Below, in pieces: positions 36,458 through 44,401 of a stretch of DNA of 64,000 nt; the first letter of the stretch is position 1, and the number at the start of each line of letters is the position of its first letter. The notes beneath the pieces are model-generated. The model worked only from the letters and a program-made list of their open reading frames with translations, ran no database searches and was not told the DNA's origin. Made by a program: the position numbers and the translations under genes. This DNA is from Alkalihalobacterium alkalinitrilicum (lineage in GTDB: Bacteria > Bacillota > Bacilli > Bacillales > Bacillaceae_F), in contig NZ_KV917368.1 of the NCBI RefSeq assembly GCF_002019605.1, positions 3,255,517 through 3,319,516 of the forward strand. The letters run 5' to 3'.

Positions 36458-38889
36458 TAAGCCGCCTCCTTGTTCACGAGCTTTACCTTCTGCAGTCGTA
36501 AAGCGTTTAATACAACGGATACAGAACTAAAAGCCATGGCAGCTCCTGCAACCCATGGTGCAAGCAACCCAATCGCTGCAATTGGAATCGCAGAAGTGTT
36601 GTAAACAAAAGCAAAGAACAAGTTTTGTTTAATGTTTTTCATCGTTTTACGACTCATAATAATCGCATCAACCACACTATTTAAATCTCCACGCATAAGT
36701 GTAATATCTGCTGCTTCAATGGCAACATCAGTCCCAGTGCCAATCGCCATTCCGATATCGGCTATTGCCAGTGCTGGTGCATCATTAATACCATCACCAA
36801 CCATGGCAACTTTTTTTCCTTCTTTCTGCAATTTTTCAATTTCATCACTTTTCTGTTCTGGTATTACTTCAGCAATTACATGTTTAATCCCAACCTGCTT
36901 CGCGATGGCGTTCGCTGTTCGTTCATTGTCACCTGTTAACATAATGACTTCCAGACCAAGGTCTACCATTCGCTTAATGGCTTCTTTTGACGTTTCTTTG
37001 ACGGTATCTGCCACCGCTATAACCCCAGCAAGGCGGTAATCAATGGCGATTAACATAGCTGTTTTTCCTTGATTTTCTAAAGACTCCATTTGTGATAGAA
37101 CGCTGTCTTCTAGAGCAATGTTGTTTTTATTCATAAGATTGCGCGTTCCTACATAAATCGTCTTCTGATCTACTGTCGCTTTAATACCAAAGCCTGGTAT
37201 AGCTTCAAAGTCAGATGGATTTCCTAATTTGATATCCTTCCCTATTACACCTTTTACGATGGCTTGTGCCAAAGGATGCTCTGAGTTATGTTCGGCGGAA
37301 CCAACATAATATAGAACTTCTTCTTCAGAAAAACCATTTCCAACCGTCAAATCGGTGAGTTCTGGCTCACCTTTTGTTACGGTCCCTGTTTTATCTAACA
37401 CGACCGTTTGAATGAATTTTGTGTTTTCTAAATGTTCTCCACCCTTAAACAAGATCCCCATTTCTGCCGATCGTCCTGATCCAGCCATAATCGATGTCGG
37501 AGTAGCAAGTCCTAGCGCACAAGGACAAGCAATCACCAAGATCGAGATCATTGGAATTAACGCAGCACGCAAATCTCCAGGTGTAACGATGAAATACCAT
37601 ATGAAGAAGGTAGCAATCGCAATGACTACGACAACTGGAACAAAAATGCCAGATACTTTATCTACCATTCGCTGAATATCCGCTTTTGATCCCTGGGCTT
37701 CTTCAACCACTTTTACAATTTGTGCTAAGGCCGTATCTTTTCCAACCTTTGTTGCTTTCACTTTCAGAGAGCCATTCTTGTTAATCGTAGCGCCGATCAC
37801 GGGATCTCCAATAGATTTGTCTATTGGAATACTCTCCCCTGTAATCATAGACTCATCTAATGCTGAACGGCCTTCAATAATCTCTCCATCGACAGGTACT
37901 TTCTCACCTGGTTTAATGATTAAAATGTCCCCAGTCATCACTTCTTCTATTGAAATCTCTTTTTCTTCCCCATCTCGAATCACTCGTGCTGTTTTAGCCT
38001 GCAAACCTAACAGTTTTTGAATGGCCTGACTTGTTCTCCCTTTCGCTCGAACTTCAAATAACTTACCAAGTACAATGAGGGTAATAATGACTGCTGCAGC
38101 TTCGAAATATAACTCAGGCATTCCCTGACTTCCTGCACTCATCCATTCCCATCCTAAATAAATGCTGTAGAAGTAGGCAGCACTTGTACCCATAGCAACA
38201 AGAACATCCATATTGGCACTCTTATTCTTCAACGCATGATATGCGCCTCTGTAGAACTGAGCCCCAACCACAAACTGTACTGGGGTAGCTAAAGCCAATT
38301 GAACCCATGGATTCATAAACATATCGGGCATATATAGAAATGACGTTATTTCAAAATGCGTCACCATCGTCCATAAAAGTGGAAGAGTAAGTATTGTCGA
38401 AAATAGAAATTTACCATACTGTTTTTCTATTTCTTTCTCTTTATGATCCACTTTTTCTTCAGTATCTTGTTTAGGAATCAAAGTATATCCAAGTTTATGA
38501 ACAACTTCCACCATGTCAGTCGGTCTAACTTTTTCCGCGTCATACTCAACGGAAATCGTTTCTAAAGCAAAATTAACATTCGCTCGAGAAACACCTTCTA
38601 TTTTATTGACTCTCTTTTCAATCCTTGTTGCACATGCAGCACACGTCATACCAGAAACATCGAATTCCGTTTTTTCATGAAGAACATGATATCCTAGTTT
38701 TTCAATTTTATCTTCAAAATCTTTTGGACTTGTATATGTGGAATCATATATTACTTTAGTAGTTTCAAGTGCGAAGTTTACATTCGCTTCTTGCACACCT
38801 TCAATTCTAGACAGCCCTTTTTCTATTTTGTTAGCGCAAGCTGCACAAGTCATTCCTGCAATTTTCAGCGTTGCTTCTTTTTGGGTCAT
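36457..38889 (-). CDS. copA: Copper-exporting P1B-type ATPase CopA
   Basis: An 810-residue Cu(I) pump. Two N-terminal heavy-metal domains each carry GMTCAAC (about residues 13-18 and 81-86). Then come the actuator TGES (SMITGESIP), the transmembrane CPC metal site (IACPCALGLATP), the phosphorylated Asp in DKTGTVTKG, the SEHPLAQAI nucleotide-binding His-Pro and MVGDGINDAPAL. All are intact. ATG 38889 has GGAGGGAG at seven bases. A CsoR-type box lies just upstream. It is followed by the small His-rich protein and separated from copZ by a palindromic element. Confidence 0.95.
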   Translation of the reverse strand: MTQKEATLKIAGMTCAACANKIEKGLSRIEGVQEANVNFALETTKVIYDSTYTSPKDFEDKIEKLGYHVLHEKTEFDVSGMTCAACATRIEKRVNKIEGVSRANVNFALETISVEYDAEKVRPTDMVEVVHKLGYTLIPKQDTEEKVDHKEKEIEKQYGKFLFSTILTLPLLWTMVTHFEITSFLYMPDMFMNPWVQLALATPVQFVVGAQFYRGAYHALKNKSANMDVLVAMGTSAAYFYSIYLGWEWMSAGSQGMPELYFEAAAVIITLIVLGKLFEVRAKGRTSQAIQKLLGLQAKTARVIRDGEEKEISIEEVMTGDILIIKPGEKVPVDGEIIEGRSALDESMITGESIPIDKSIGDPVIGATINKNGSLKVKATKVGKDTALAQIVKVVEEAQGSKADIQRMVDKVSGIFVPVVVVIAIATFFIWYFIVTPGDLRAALIPMISILVIACPCALGLATPTSIMAGSGRSAEMGILFKGGEHLENTKFIQTVVLDKTGTVTKGEPELTDLTVGNGFSEEEVLYYVGSAEHNSEHPLAQAIVKGVIGKDIKLGNPSDFEAIPGFGIKATVDQKTIYVGTRNLMNKNNIALEDSVLSQMESLENQGKTAMLIAIDYRLAGVIAVADTVKETSKEAIKRMVDLGLEVIMLTGDNERTANAIAKQVGIKHVIAEVIPEQKSDEIEKLQKEGKKVAMVGDGINDAPALAIADIGMAIGTGTDVAIEAADITLMRGDLNSVVDAIIMSRKTMKNIKQNLFFAFVYNTSAIPIAAIGLLAPWVAGAAMAFSSVSVVLNALRLQKVKLVNKEAA

Positions 38890-38907
38890 GTCAACCACTC
38901 CCTCCTA

Positions 38908-38927
38908 TATACTATACAGGGGTATAT
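38908..38927 (-). promoter_or_regulatory. CsoR-type operator upstream of copA
   Basis: TATACTATACAGGGGTATAT contains the inverted ATAC/GTAT ends and G-run of CsoR operators. It lies 19 bases ahead of the copA start. Confidence 0.65.
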
Positions 38928-38997
38928 TTTTTTCAAAAGTAAACGTGCCATATAATAGCACGATCTCTTTTTTTATTTTAGGCTGTTTTCGTAAAAT

Positions 38998-39165
38998 TTG
39001 TTGCTATTGGACCGTTTTTTGAACATCAATCAGCCAGATGGACAAATTCATTTGTCCATCTGGCTGATTGATGTTCAAATGCTTCACGCTTAAGCGTGAA
39101 GAACCAAGCTTAAGCGTGAAGAACCAAGCTTTAGCTTGGTTGACGGTCCAATAGCTTACAGCAAC
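38998..39165. repeat. Palindromic element between copZ and copA
   Basis: Outer arms GCTATTGGACCG (39003-39014) / CGGTCCAATAGC (39144-39155) enclose three hairpins. The first is a perfect 26-bp stem (39021-39046 with 39051-39076, loop TTCA). The second is the 20-base palindrome CTTCACGCTTAAGCGTGAAG (39082-39101). The third is AACCAAGC/GCTTGGTT (39122-39129 with 39134-39141). A 20-base unit starting GCTTAAGCG is duplicated in tandem (39088-39107, 39108-39127). No coding capacity. It resembles a non-autonomous mobile element or a compound terminator. Confidence 0.75.
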
Positions 39166-39192
39166 AACCTTTTAGAAAAGAACCTTATTTTA

Positions 39193-39402
39193 TTACTTCT
39201 TTATGTCATACCCTTGATCTTCAATTTCATTTTCAATATCTTTTACGCTTAACGCGTTAGGATCAAAAGAAACATCCACTTTCCCTGTTTTAAGGTGTAC
39301 CTTGACAGATTCAACACCATTTAATTTACCGACATTGCCTTCAATGGAATTAACACAATGTCCACAAGACATTCCTTGTACATTTAGTGTTATTTGTTGC
39401 AT
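39193..39402 (-). CDS. copZ: Copper chaperone CopZ
   Basis: A 69-residue heavy-metal-associated domain of the ferredoxin-like fold. The Cu(I) motif GMSCGHC is at residues 10-16, as in Bacillus CopZ. It delivers Cu(I) to CopA. A CsoR box is found upstream at about 39467, so it is co-regulated with copA although 300 bases and a palindromic element now separate them. An AAGGAG-like site precedes the start. Confidence 0.93.
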   Translation of the reverse strand: MQQITLNVQGMSCGHCVNSIEGNVGKLNGVESVKVHLKTGKVDVSFDPNALSVKDIENEIEDQGYDIKK

Positions 39403-39465
39403 AGCTTAATTCCTCCTTTAATTTCTTTTTGTTCATTATCTTTAATATCTACTACTCAAACTTAC

Positions 39466-39486
39466 TATACCCTTGTTAGGTATGTC
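39466..39486 (-). promoter_or_regulatory. CsoR-type operator upstream of copZ
   Basis: ATACCCTTGTTAGGTATG shows the inverted ATACC/GGTAT arrangement of CsoR sites, 64 bases ahead of copZ. Confidence 0.65.
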
Positions 39487-39529
39487 AACATTTACGTAAA
39501 TAGCAGAATCACCTTACTGACAGTTATTA

Positions 39530-39832
39530 TTAAGATTTAGAAAAACGAGCAAAAACTTCCATTAATTCTTTAATCGCGTCATCCCCATCTCCAGCTTTTA
39601 TAGCATCTGATACACAATGATGGGTGTGTTTTTCTAATAATTGAAGACTTACTTTCTTCATTGCTGCATTGATCGCAGAAATTTGCGTAATAATATCTAC
39701 ACAATAGCGGTCATTTTCAACCATATTTTGAATTCCTCGAACTTGGCCTTCAATTCGTTTTAACCGATTCATTATTTGTTCTTTTTCTTTTACTGATCTA
39801 TGTGTGATTTTGGTTTCTTCCGAATGATTCAT
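39530..39832 (-). CDS. csoR: Copper-sensing transcriptional repressor CsoR
   Basis: A 100-residue all-helical DUF156 repressor that leaves DNA when it binds Cu(I). The copper ligands are visible: Cys in DRYCVDI, and His and Cys spaced HxxxC in EKHTHHCV. The basic RLKRIEGQVRGIQNMV helix contacts DNA. ATG 39832 has GAGGGTG ahead of it. It probably controls its own gene through a box at about 39862, and copZ and copA through their boxes. Confidence 0.93.
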   Translation of the reverse strand: MNHSEETKITHRSVKEKEQIMNRLKRIEGQVRGIQNMVENDRYCVDIITQISAINAAMKKVSLQLLEKHTHHCVSDAIKAGDGDDAIKELMEVFARFSKS

Positions 39833-39861
39833 AACGTTCACCCTCTTTTTATAAAGTTCAA

Positions 39862-39882
39862 AATACGTAACCAGGGTATTCT
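39862..39882 (-). promoter_or_regulatory. CsoR-type operator upstream of csoR
   Basis: AATACGTAACCAGGGTATTC contains the ATAC...GGGTAT half-sites seen before copZ and copA. Confidence 0.5.
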
Positions 39883-39970
39883 ATATTCATTGTACCATAA
39901 ACTAACGGTTGGCGAAATGTCCGAATAATTATAAAAAATGTCTTCTTTGTTACGCTTCATTTTGATTCGT

Positions 39971-40281
39971 CTATGAAAAACGCTTACCAATCATTTTCCT
40001 CATTAGTTTGCAGAATGTGTCCCAGTCGTCAGGATACTGGTTTTTACCGTATTTTTTGATGTTTCTACCTTCTCTAATAATTTCTAAACTCCAACTTGTA
40101 CCATCAAGTACACCTGGTTCTATGTATTCCCTTTTCCAATTCAGAAGGTTGATTTTCTTCAGCTCATCTAGAAATTGATTACATGTAGCTACTGTAACAG
40201 TCTTAAATTCCGTAGCTACTTCTTCCTCTCTATCCCAATGACTCCACGTTATGTTACCAGTAGTTAAATCAACATCAACAT
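39971..40281 (-). pseudogene. 5'-truncated gene fragment of unknown family
   Basis: An open frame of about 103 codons without a start codon, with in-frame stops just upstream. It has coherent protein character: WSHWDREEEVATEFKTVTVA, LDGTSWSLEIIREG, and NQYPDDWDTFCKLMRKMIG near the end. The pattern resembles small secondary-locus hypothetical proteins. The break is where the plus-strand integrase remnant begins. Confidence 0.5.
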
Positions 40282-40608
40282 GATGTATGCTAAGTTAGAT
40301 AACCCGTTATACTATCCGATATTCCTGACGGCTGTAGGAACAGGAATGAGACGAGGGGATCCCATTTATCCGAGGACGCTAGCGATTATCTTTAATCGCA
40401 TCGTAAAAAAGCAAATGTGCCTCAGATCAGAATACACGACCAAAGGCACACTTATGCAACGCTATTATTAGAATTAGGTGTCAATCCCAAAATCGTTGCG
40501 GTACGATTAGGGCATACTTCAGTAAAAATTACGTTAGATGTCTATCCTCATGCTACCACTGATATGCAAAAAGATACAGTTAAGAAGCTAGAAAAATTCA
40601 TTTACTAA
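40263..40608 (+). pseudogene. Tyrosine recombinase (phage integrase) remnant
   Basis: The first part reads FLTAVGTGMRRGD (Arg I box), then jumps to PIYPRTLAIIFNRIVKK, showing an internal deletion. A frameshift follows, then PQIRIHDQRHTYATLLLELG (HxxR) and LGHTSVKITLDVYPHAT (His and nucleophile Tyr). Clearly inactive. Marks an old integration site next to csoR. Confidence 0.8.
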
Positions 40609-40630
40609 AAAGTGAGCGTTTCGTGGTCAT

Positions 40631-40684
40631 GTGGTCTTATCGACACTCAGAAACCTTGATACTAAAGCGTTAATAAGACCACTG
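40631..40684. repeat. Inverted repeat after the integrase remnant
   Basis: GTGGTCTTAT and ATAAGACCAC are perfect inverted 10-mers about 30 bases apart. It may be a terminator or an attachment-site vestige. Confidence 0.4.
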
Positions 40685-40748
40685 ACTCAACATGGCTTGA
40701 CGAATGATCGCAGACATATTGATGTAGTATTGTTTACCTTACATTTTA

Positions 40749-41714
40749 TTAATCATTCTCTAATACAAAGTTATCAAGCAATGCACGCACTTCATCTGTT
40801 GATTTCGTGTTCATCAATTGATTTCTTAATTCACCAGCTCCACGGAATCCTTTGACATAAATTTTGAAAAAGCGATGAAGCCCTGTGATTGAACGTGGCA
40901 GTGCTTCCGCATATTGATCTTGAAGATCAAGCTGCAGTCTTAAAAGATCAAGGTATTCTTTACTGTTATGCTCTTTTGGGTCTTTTTCAAAAGCAAAAGG
41001 ATTTTTAAAAATACCTCGCCCGATCATAACGCCATCAATACCATATTGTTCAGCAAGCTGCAGCCCAGTTTGACGGTCAGGAATGTCTCCATTGATTGTT
41101 AATAGCGTATTTGGTGCGATACGGTCACGTAATTTTTTAATTTCCGGAATTAGCTCCCAATGCGCATCTACTTGACTCATTTCCTTTCTTGTACGTAAAT
41201 GAATAGAAAGGTTCGCAATATCCCGTTTTAAAATATGCGTTAGCCACTCCTCCCACTCATTTACATCCTTATAGCCAAGTCGTGTTTTCACGCTGACAGG
41301 CAGCCCGCCCGCTTTAGCTGCTTGAATAAGTTCTGCCGCAACGTCTGGGCGCAGAATAAGGCCACTACCTTTCCCTCTCGATACCACATTCGGTACAGGG
41401 CAGCCCATATTAATATCGATGCCTTTAAATCCTAGCTCTGCCATGCCAATACTCATTTGGCGGAAATATTCGGGATTATCCCCCCAAATATGTGCCACCA
41501 TTGGCTGTTCATCTTCTGTAAAAATCAAACGACCACGCACACTTTTCATGCCCTCTGGATGACAATAGCTATCTGAGTTTGTAAACTCTGTGAAAAATAC
41601 ATCTGGTCGACCAGCTTTACTTACCACGTGACGAAAAACAACATCTGTCACATCCTCCATTGGTGCAAGTACAAAAAATGGTCGTGGTAAATCACGCCAA
41701 AAATTATCTATCAT
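40749..41714 (-). CDS. tRNA-dihydrouridine synthase
   Basis: FMN enzyme that reduces uridine to dihydrouridine in tRNA. The TIM-barrel signature is clear: [32 protein letters not shown] with the catalytic Cys, VSVKTRLGY, and [13 protein letters not shown] for phosphate binding. At about 321 residues it corresponds to the shorter Dus branch, distinct from the DusB usually linked to folate genes in Bacillus. ATG 41714 is preferred over a GTG seven codons upstream. Confidence 0.88.
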   Translation of the reverse strand: MIDNFWRDLPRPFFVLAPMEDVTDVVFRHVVSKAGRPDVFFTEFTNSDSYCHPEGMKSVRGRLIFTEDEQPMVAHIWGDNPEYFRQMSIGMAELGFKGIDINMGCPVPNVVSRGKGSGLILRPDVAAELIQAAKAGGLPVSVKTRLGYKDVNEWEEWLTHILKRDIANLSIHLRTRKEMSQVDAHWELIPEIKKLRDRIAPNTLLTINGDIPDRQTGLQLAEQYGIDGVMIGRGIFKNPFAFEKDPKEHNSKEYLDLLRLQLDLQDQYAEALPRSITGLHRFFKIYVKGFRGAGELRNQLMNTKSTDEVRALLDNFVLEND

Positions 41715-41933
41715 TTCAAACTCAAATCCTCTCACTATGGATACAACTTCAAATTCTCGGTCAAAAAATATAAAGCCAAATGTGCCACTTCTTTTACACT
41801 TATATAATGCTTAATTATTTATTATCAAACACAAGTACATTGGGACATTTATAATTTGTGAAAATCGGCAATGTTTATTTTAACGAAAATCGGTCCTGAA
41901 TGGTTTTTTTAAAAATAAAAAAAGCAGATGGTA

Positions 41934-42152
41934 TTATCTAGTGGTGCCTGGCACGACCCGGTTTTTCTTGTTTCACATTAATGTTCCACAAAATGATTTC
42001 ATAGAAAAAACTCCATCCTTTTTTGATGGAGCTTCTCTCACAACACAATCTTTGCTATACACTGAGGGTCAGGCAAGACAATGTATTTTTTCAATAGTAA
42101 ATGTTTATTGGAGTTTACACTTTTAAAATAAGTTGAGCTAAACACTCCACAT
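41934..42152. repeat. 219-bp direct repeat, left copy
   Basis: Begins TTATCTAGTGGTGCCTGGCA and ends AACACTCCACAT, exactly where the stop of the gene at 42153 starts. It matches 43439-43658 with about a dozen differences. Contains a CTCCATC/GATGGAG hairpin (about 42013-42033) that would serve as that gene's terminator on the minus strand. Confidence 0.85.
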
Positions 42153-43007
42153 CTAAATACGCATTAATGCACCATTAGGCTTTGGTAACTCTTGATCTGT
42201 TATCTGATTCATTTTACAAAAATGTTCAAAAAATTGTTGTGCCAACTCTCGTTCCTTTGGGTCACTTTTCAACGAAACTATATCAAGCAAAATTTGAGCT
42301 ATCCATGAATTTTCAAAATAACGGTATTTACCTGTATTCCATGTCATTTTGTGGGGGAATTTTTCATTTACATAATATTCCCAGAAAAGCATCTGATCCG
42401 ATTCCTGTTCTGTAAGTTGGAGTCTGTATTTTGAATGAGCAGGAATATATCCATCTTCACAAATCTTACCGATAAAATCTTCATTCACCATATAGACACC
42501 TAAGATACGTCTGTCTTTTTCAGGCATGCTAGAATCTATTGCTGTTAACAGGACAGCGCTATTTTGGTGCAAGCGGATGGGTTTGTTTGGCTTCCCCTTG
42601 TTATTACCACTTTTTATTACGCCTGAAAAAACCTTCCACTCTGAAAAAGAACTATTCTGTTCTTCTGTGTCACACCAAAAAACCATTTGTGATTCGGGAT
42701 GTAGTTTATGATTTTTCATAAGTTTTTCATGTTCCAAGCGAAGTTCCTGGTTTTTTCGTTGTAGTTTTTTTTCCTCTTCCTTCTTCCATTCTTCCTCCTT
42801 TCGTTCCATTTCCTTTTTTTGTATAATCTTTTCAAGTGAATTAGCAACACTTTTATCATGTAGTTTTAGGTGCTTTCCAAATACATCAGGGAAAACAAAC
42901 TTTTTATTTTCCGATGCGAAATGTATTTCAATACTAGAATCATTATGTTTAACTATACTACCTATGCCAAAACGCTTGTGTGTAACTTTCTTATTGATTA
43001 GATTCAT
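42153..43007 (-). CDS. Hypothetical protein with N-terminal barrel and coiled coil
   Basis: A 284-residue protein not matched to a named family. Residues 1-50 (KKVTHKRFGIGSIVKHNDSS to FVFPDVFGKHL) resemble a small CarD/Tudor-like beta-barrel. Residues about 58-98 form a charged Lys/Glu coiled coil. The C-terminal 180 residues are a globular domain with many aromatic residues (MVFWCDTEEQN, WKVFSGVIKSG, MLFWEYYVNEKFPHKMTWN). Soluble. GGAGGA precedes the ATG. Flanked by 219-bp direct repeats, so it may be a unit gained or shuffled by recombination. Confidence 0.65.
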   Translation of the reverse strand: MNLINKKVTHKRFGIGSIVKHNDSSIEIHFASENKKFVFPDVFGKHLKLHDKSVANSLEKIIQKKEMERKEEEWKKEEEKKLQRKNQELRLEHEKLMKNHKLHPESQMVFWCDTEEQNSSFSEWKVFSGVIKSGNNKGKPNKPIRLHQNSAVLLTAIDSSMPEKDRRILGVYMVNEDFIGKICEDGYIPAHSKYRLQLTEQESDQMLFWEYYVNEKFPHKMTWNTGKYRYFENSWIAQILLDIVSLKSDPKERELAQQFFEHFCKMNQITDQELPKPNGALMRI

Positions 43008-43253
43008 TATTCTAGTCCTCCTTGTAGAATTAAAACTCGGTTACTATTAGATAGTAAATTGATAATTTCATTCAACTAACTTACCTTTAAAGCTCACACA
43101 ATTGTTTGAGTTTCTCTTCGGCTTAAAAAAAGATATTAAAAAAACGTATCCATAATTCTATCTGCAAAAAAATACAGTGGAATTCGGAATACGATTAAAA
43201 AAACAATTGTAAGACTATTATAACACTTTTTTGAAAATATTACAAATTTCTTA

Positions 43254-43286
43254 TTGACAACACATTTTATCGTGAGGTAAAATGTG
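43254..43286 (+). promoter_or_regulatory. Strong sigma-A-like promoter overlapped by an inverted repeat
   Basis: TTGACA at 43254-43259, 18 bases, then TAAAAT at 43278-43283. The perfect 9-base inverted repeat CACATTTTA (43261-43269) / TAAAATGTG (43278-43286) covers the spacer and -10, as for a repressor operator. No good gene follows on the plus strand. Confidence 0.5.
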
Positions 43287-43438
43287 GTTTTATTCTCTGC
43301 ACTTCTTTGAAATAGTTATGAAATAAAGGCTCCAAAAAGTCGCGAAACCTCTGGAAAGCTCCTATCAAATAACCACTTGATTACCGGTGAAAAGTGGAAT
43401 GATTCCACGATTAAACTAACCCTCATTACGTTGGAGAC

Positions 43439-43658
43439 TTATCTAGTGGTGCATGGCACGACCCGGTTTTTCTTGTTTCACATTAATGTTCCACAAACTG
43501 ATTTCATAGAGAAAACTCCATCCTTTCTTGATGAAGCTTCTCTCACAAACACAATCTTTGCTACACACTCAGGGTCAGGCAAGACGATGTATTTTTTCAA
43601 TAGTAAATGTTTATTGAAGTTTACACTTTTAAAATAAGTTGAGCTACACACTCAACAT
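43439..43658. repeat. 219-bp direct repeat, right copy
   Basis: Second copy of the repeat at 41934-42152, same orientation, beginning TTATCTAGTGGTGCATGGCA and ending CACACTCAACAT. The hairpin of the left copy is broken here by a G-to-A change. Confidence 0.85.
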
Positions 43659-44401
43659 GTGTTTTGATAGAGTGATGATACTGAAACGCGTTTATATTGA
43701 TTTTGCGTAAAGGTACCCCCCTAATATGCCAATAAAAAAGTGCTTTTATGAACGAATGTTTGTTGAATGTAAAAAAGCCATTCTATATTTGTATCCTTAA
43801 ATTATCTCTTCTGAATAGTATCGATGTACTTCTCAGTAAAGGATTTATAGTTTTTTCGTCTTTCTTCTTCAACATTAGTTACCCGTTCTTAATATAATGT
43901 TAACCTAATTATTGAGTATTTACCTTTTTGGCTCTAACCAGGAAGAAGTATAAAACTGAAAATTCATTAGTATTTATACAAAACTAGTGATGTAACATAA
44001 ATATACGCATTTAAGGTTTTCGAATAGTAATACCTTACCTTACTCATCATCTTCAAAATCACTGGATAGGCTAAACTGAATCTTCTTTAATCTAAAGAAG
44101 CGGAATGTACCAACAATTTCCCAGGGTTTGATACAGCCAATAAACGTTATCCCAATGTTGCAAAAATGAGAAAGCAAGCAACAAAATTTTCAACGTTACT
44201 CTAGGATCAATTAGCAAAGATTTAAAACTTCATCTCCTTTCAATATGTAAAAACAATAACTTTCCAAATAAAAAAGAGTATCCCTTTAACAAAATACTCT
44301 CTTCACCAATTTCATTCAAAGTTTTCAAAAAAACTATACAGATTCTCATTTTTTGTAAAAATGCTACTTTACATTGCATTTTAGAAAGCAACAAGTGACC
44401 T
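43659..44401. other. Intergenic region with small coding remnants
   Basis: About 740 bases with no supported gene. A 28-codon minus-strand stretch near 43800-43885 (VTNVEEERRKNYKSFTEKYI) looks like the lost end of a gene. The rest is AT-rich; no repeat or hairpin stands out. Confidence 0.35.

Noticed and set aside
41941-41960. GGTGCCTGGCAC-like motif as a second c-di-GMP riboswitch
   Set aside because: Although it resembles the 3' side of the GEMM fold, the AAACC and GGGACGC pieces are absent.
41941-42126. Frame inside the left 219-bp repeat (and its counterpart at 43377-43637)
   Set aside because: The two copies differ by an indel that breaks the shared frame, so the sequence is not kept as protein.
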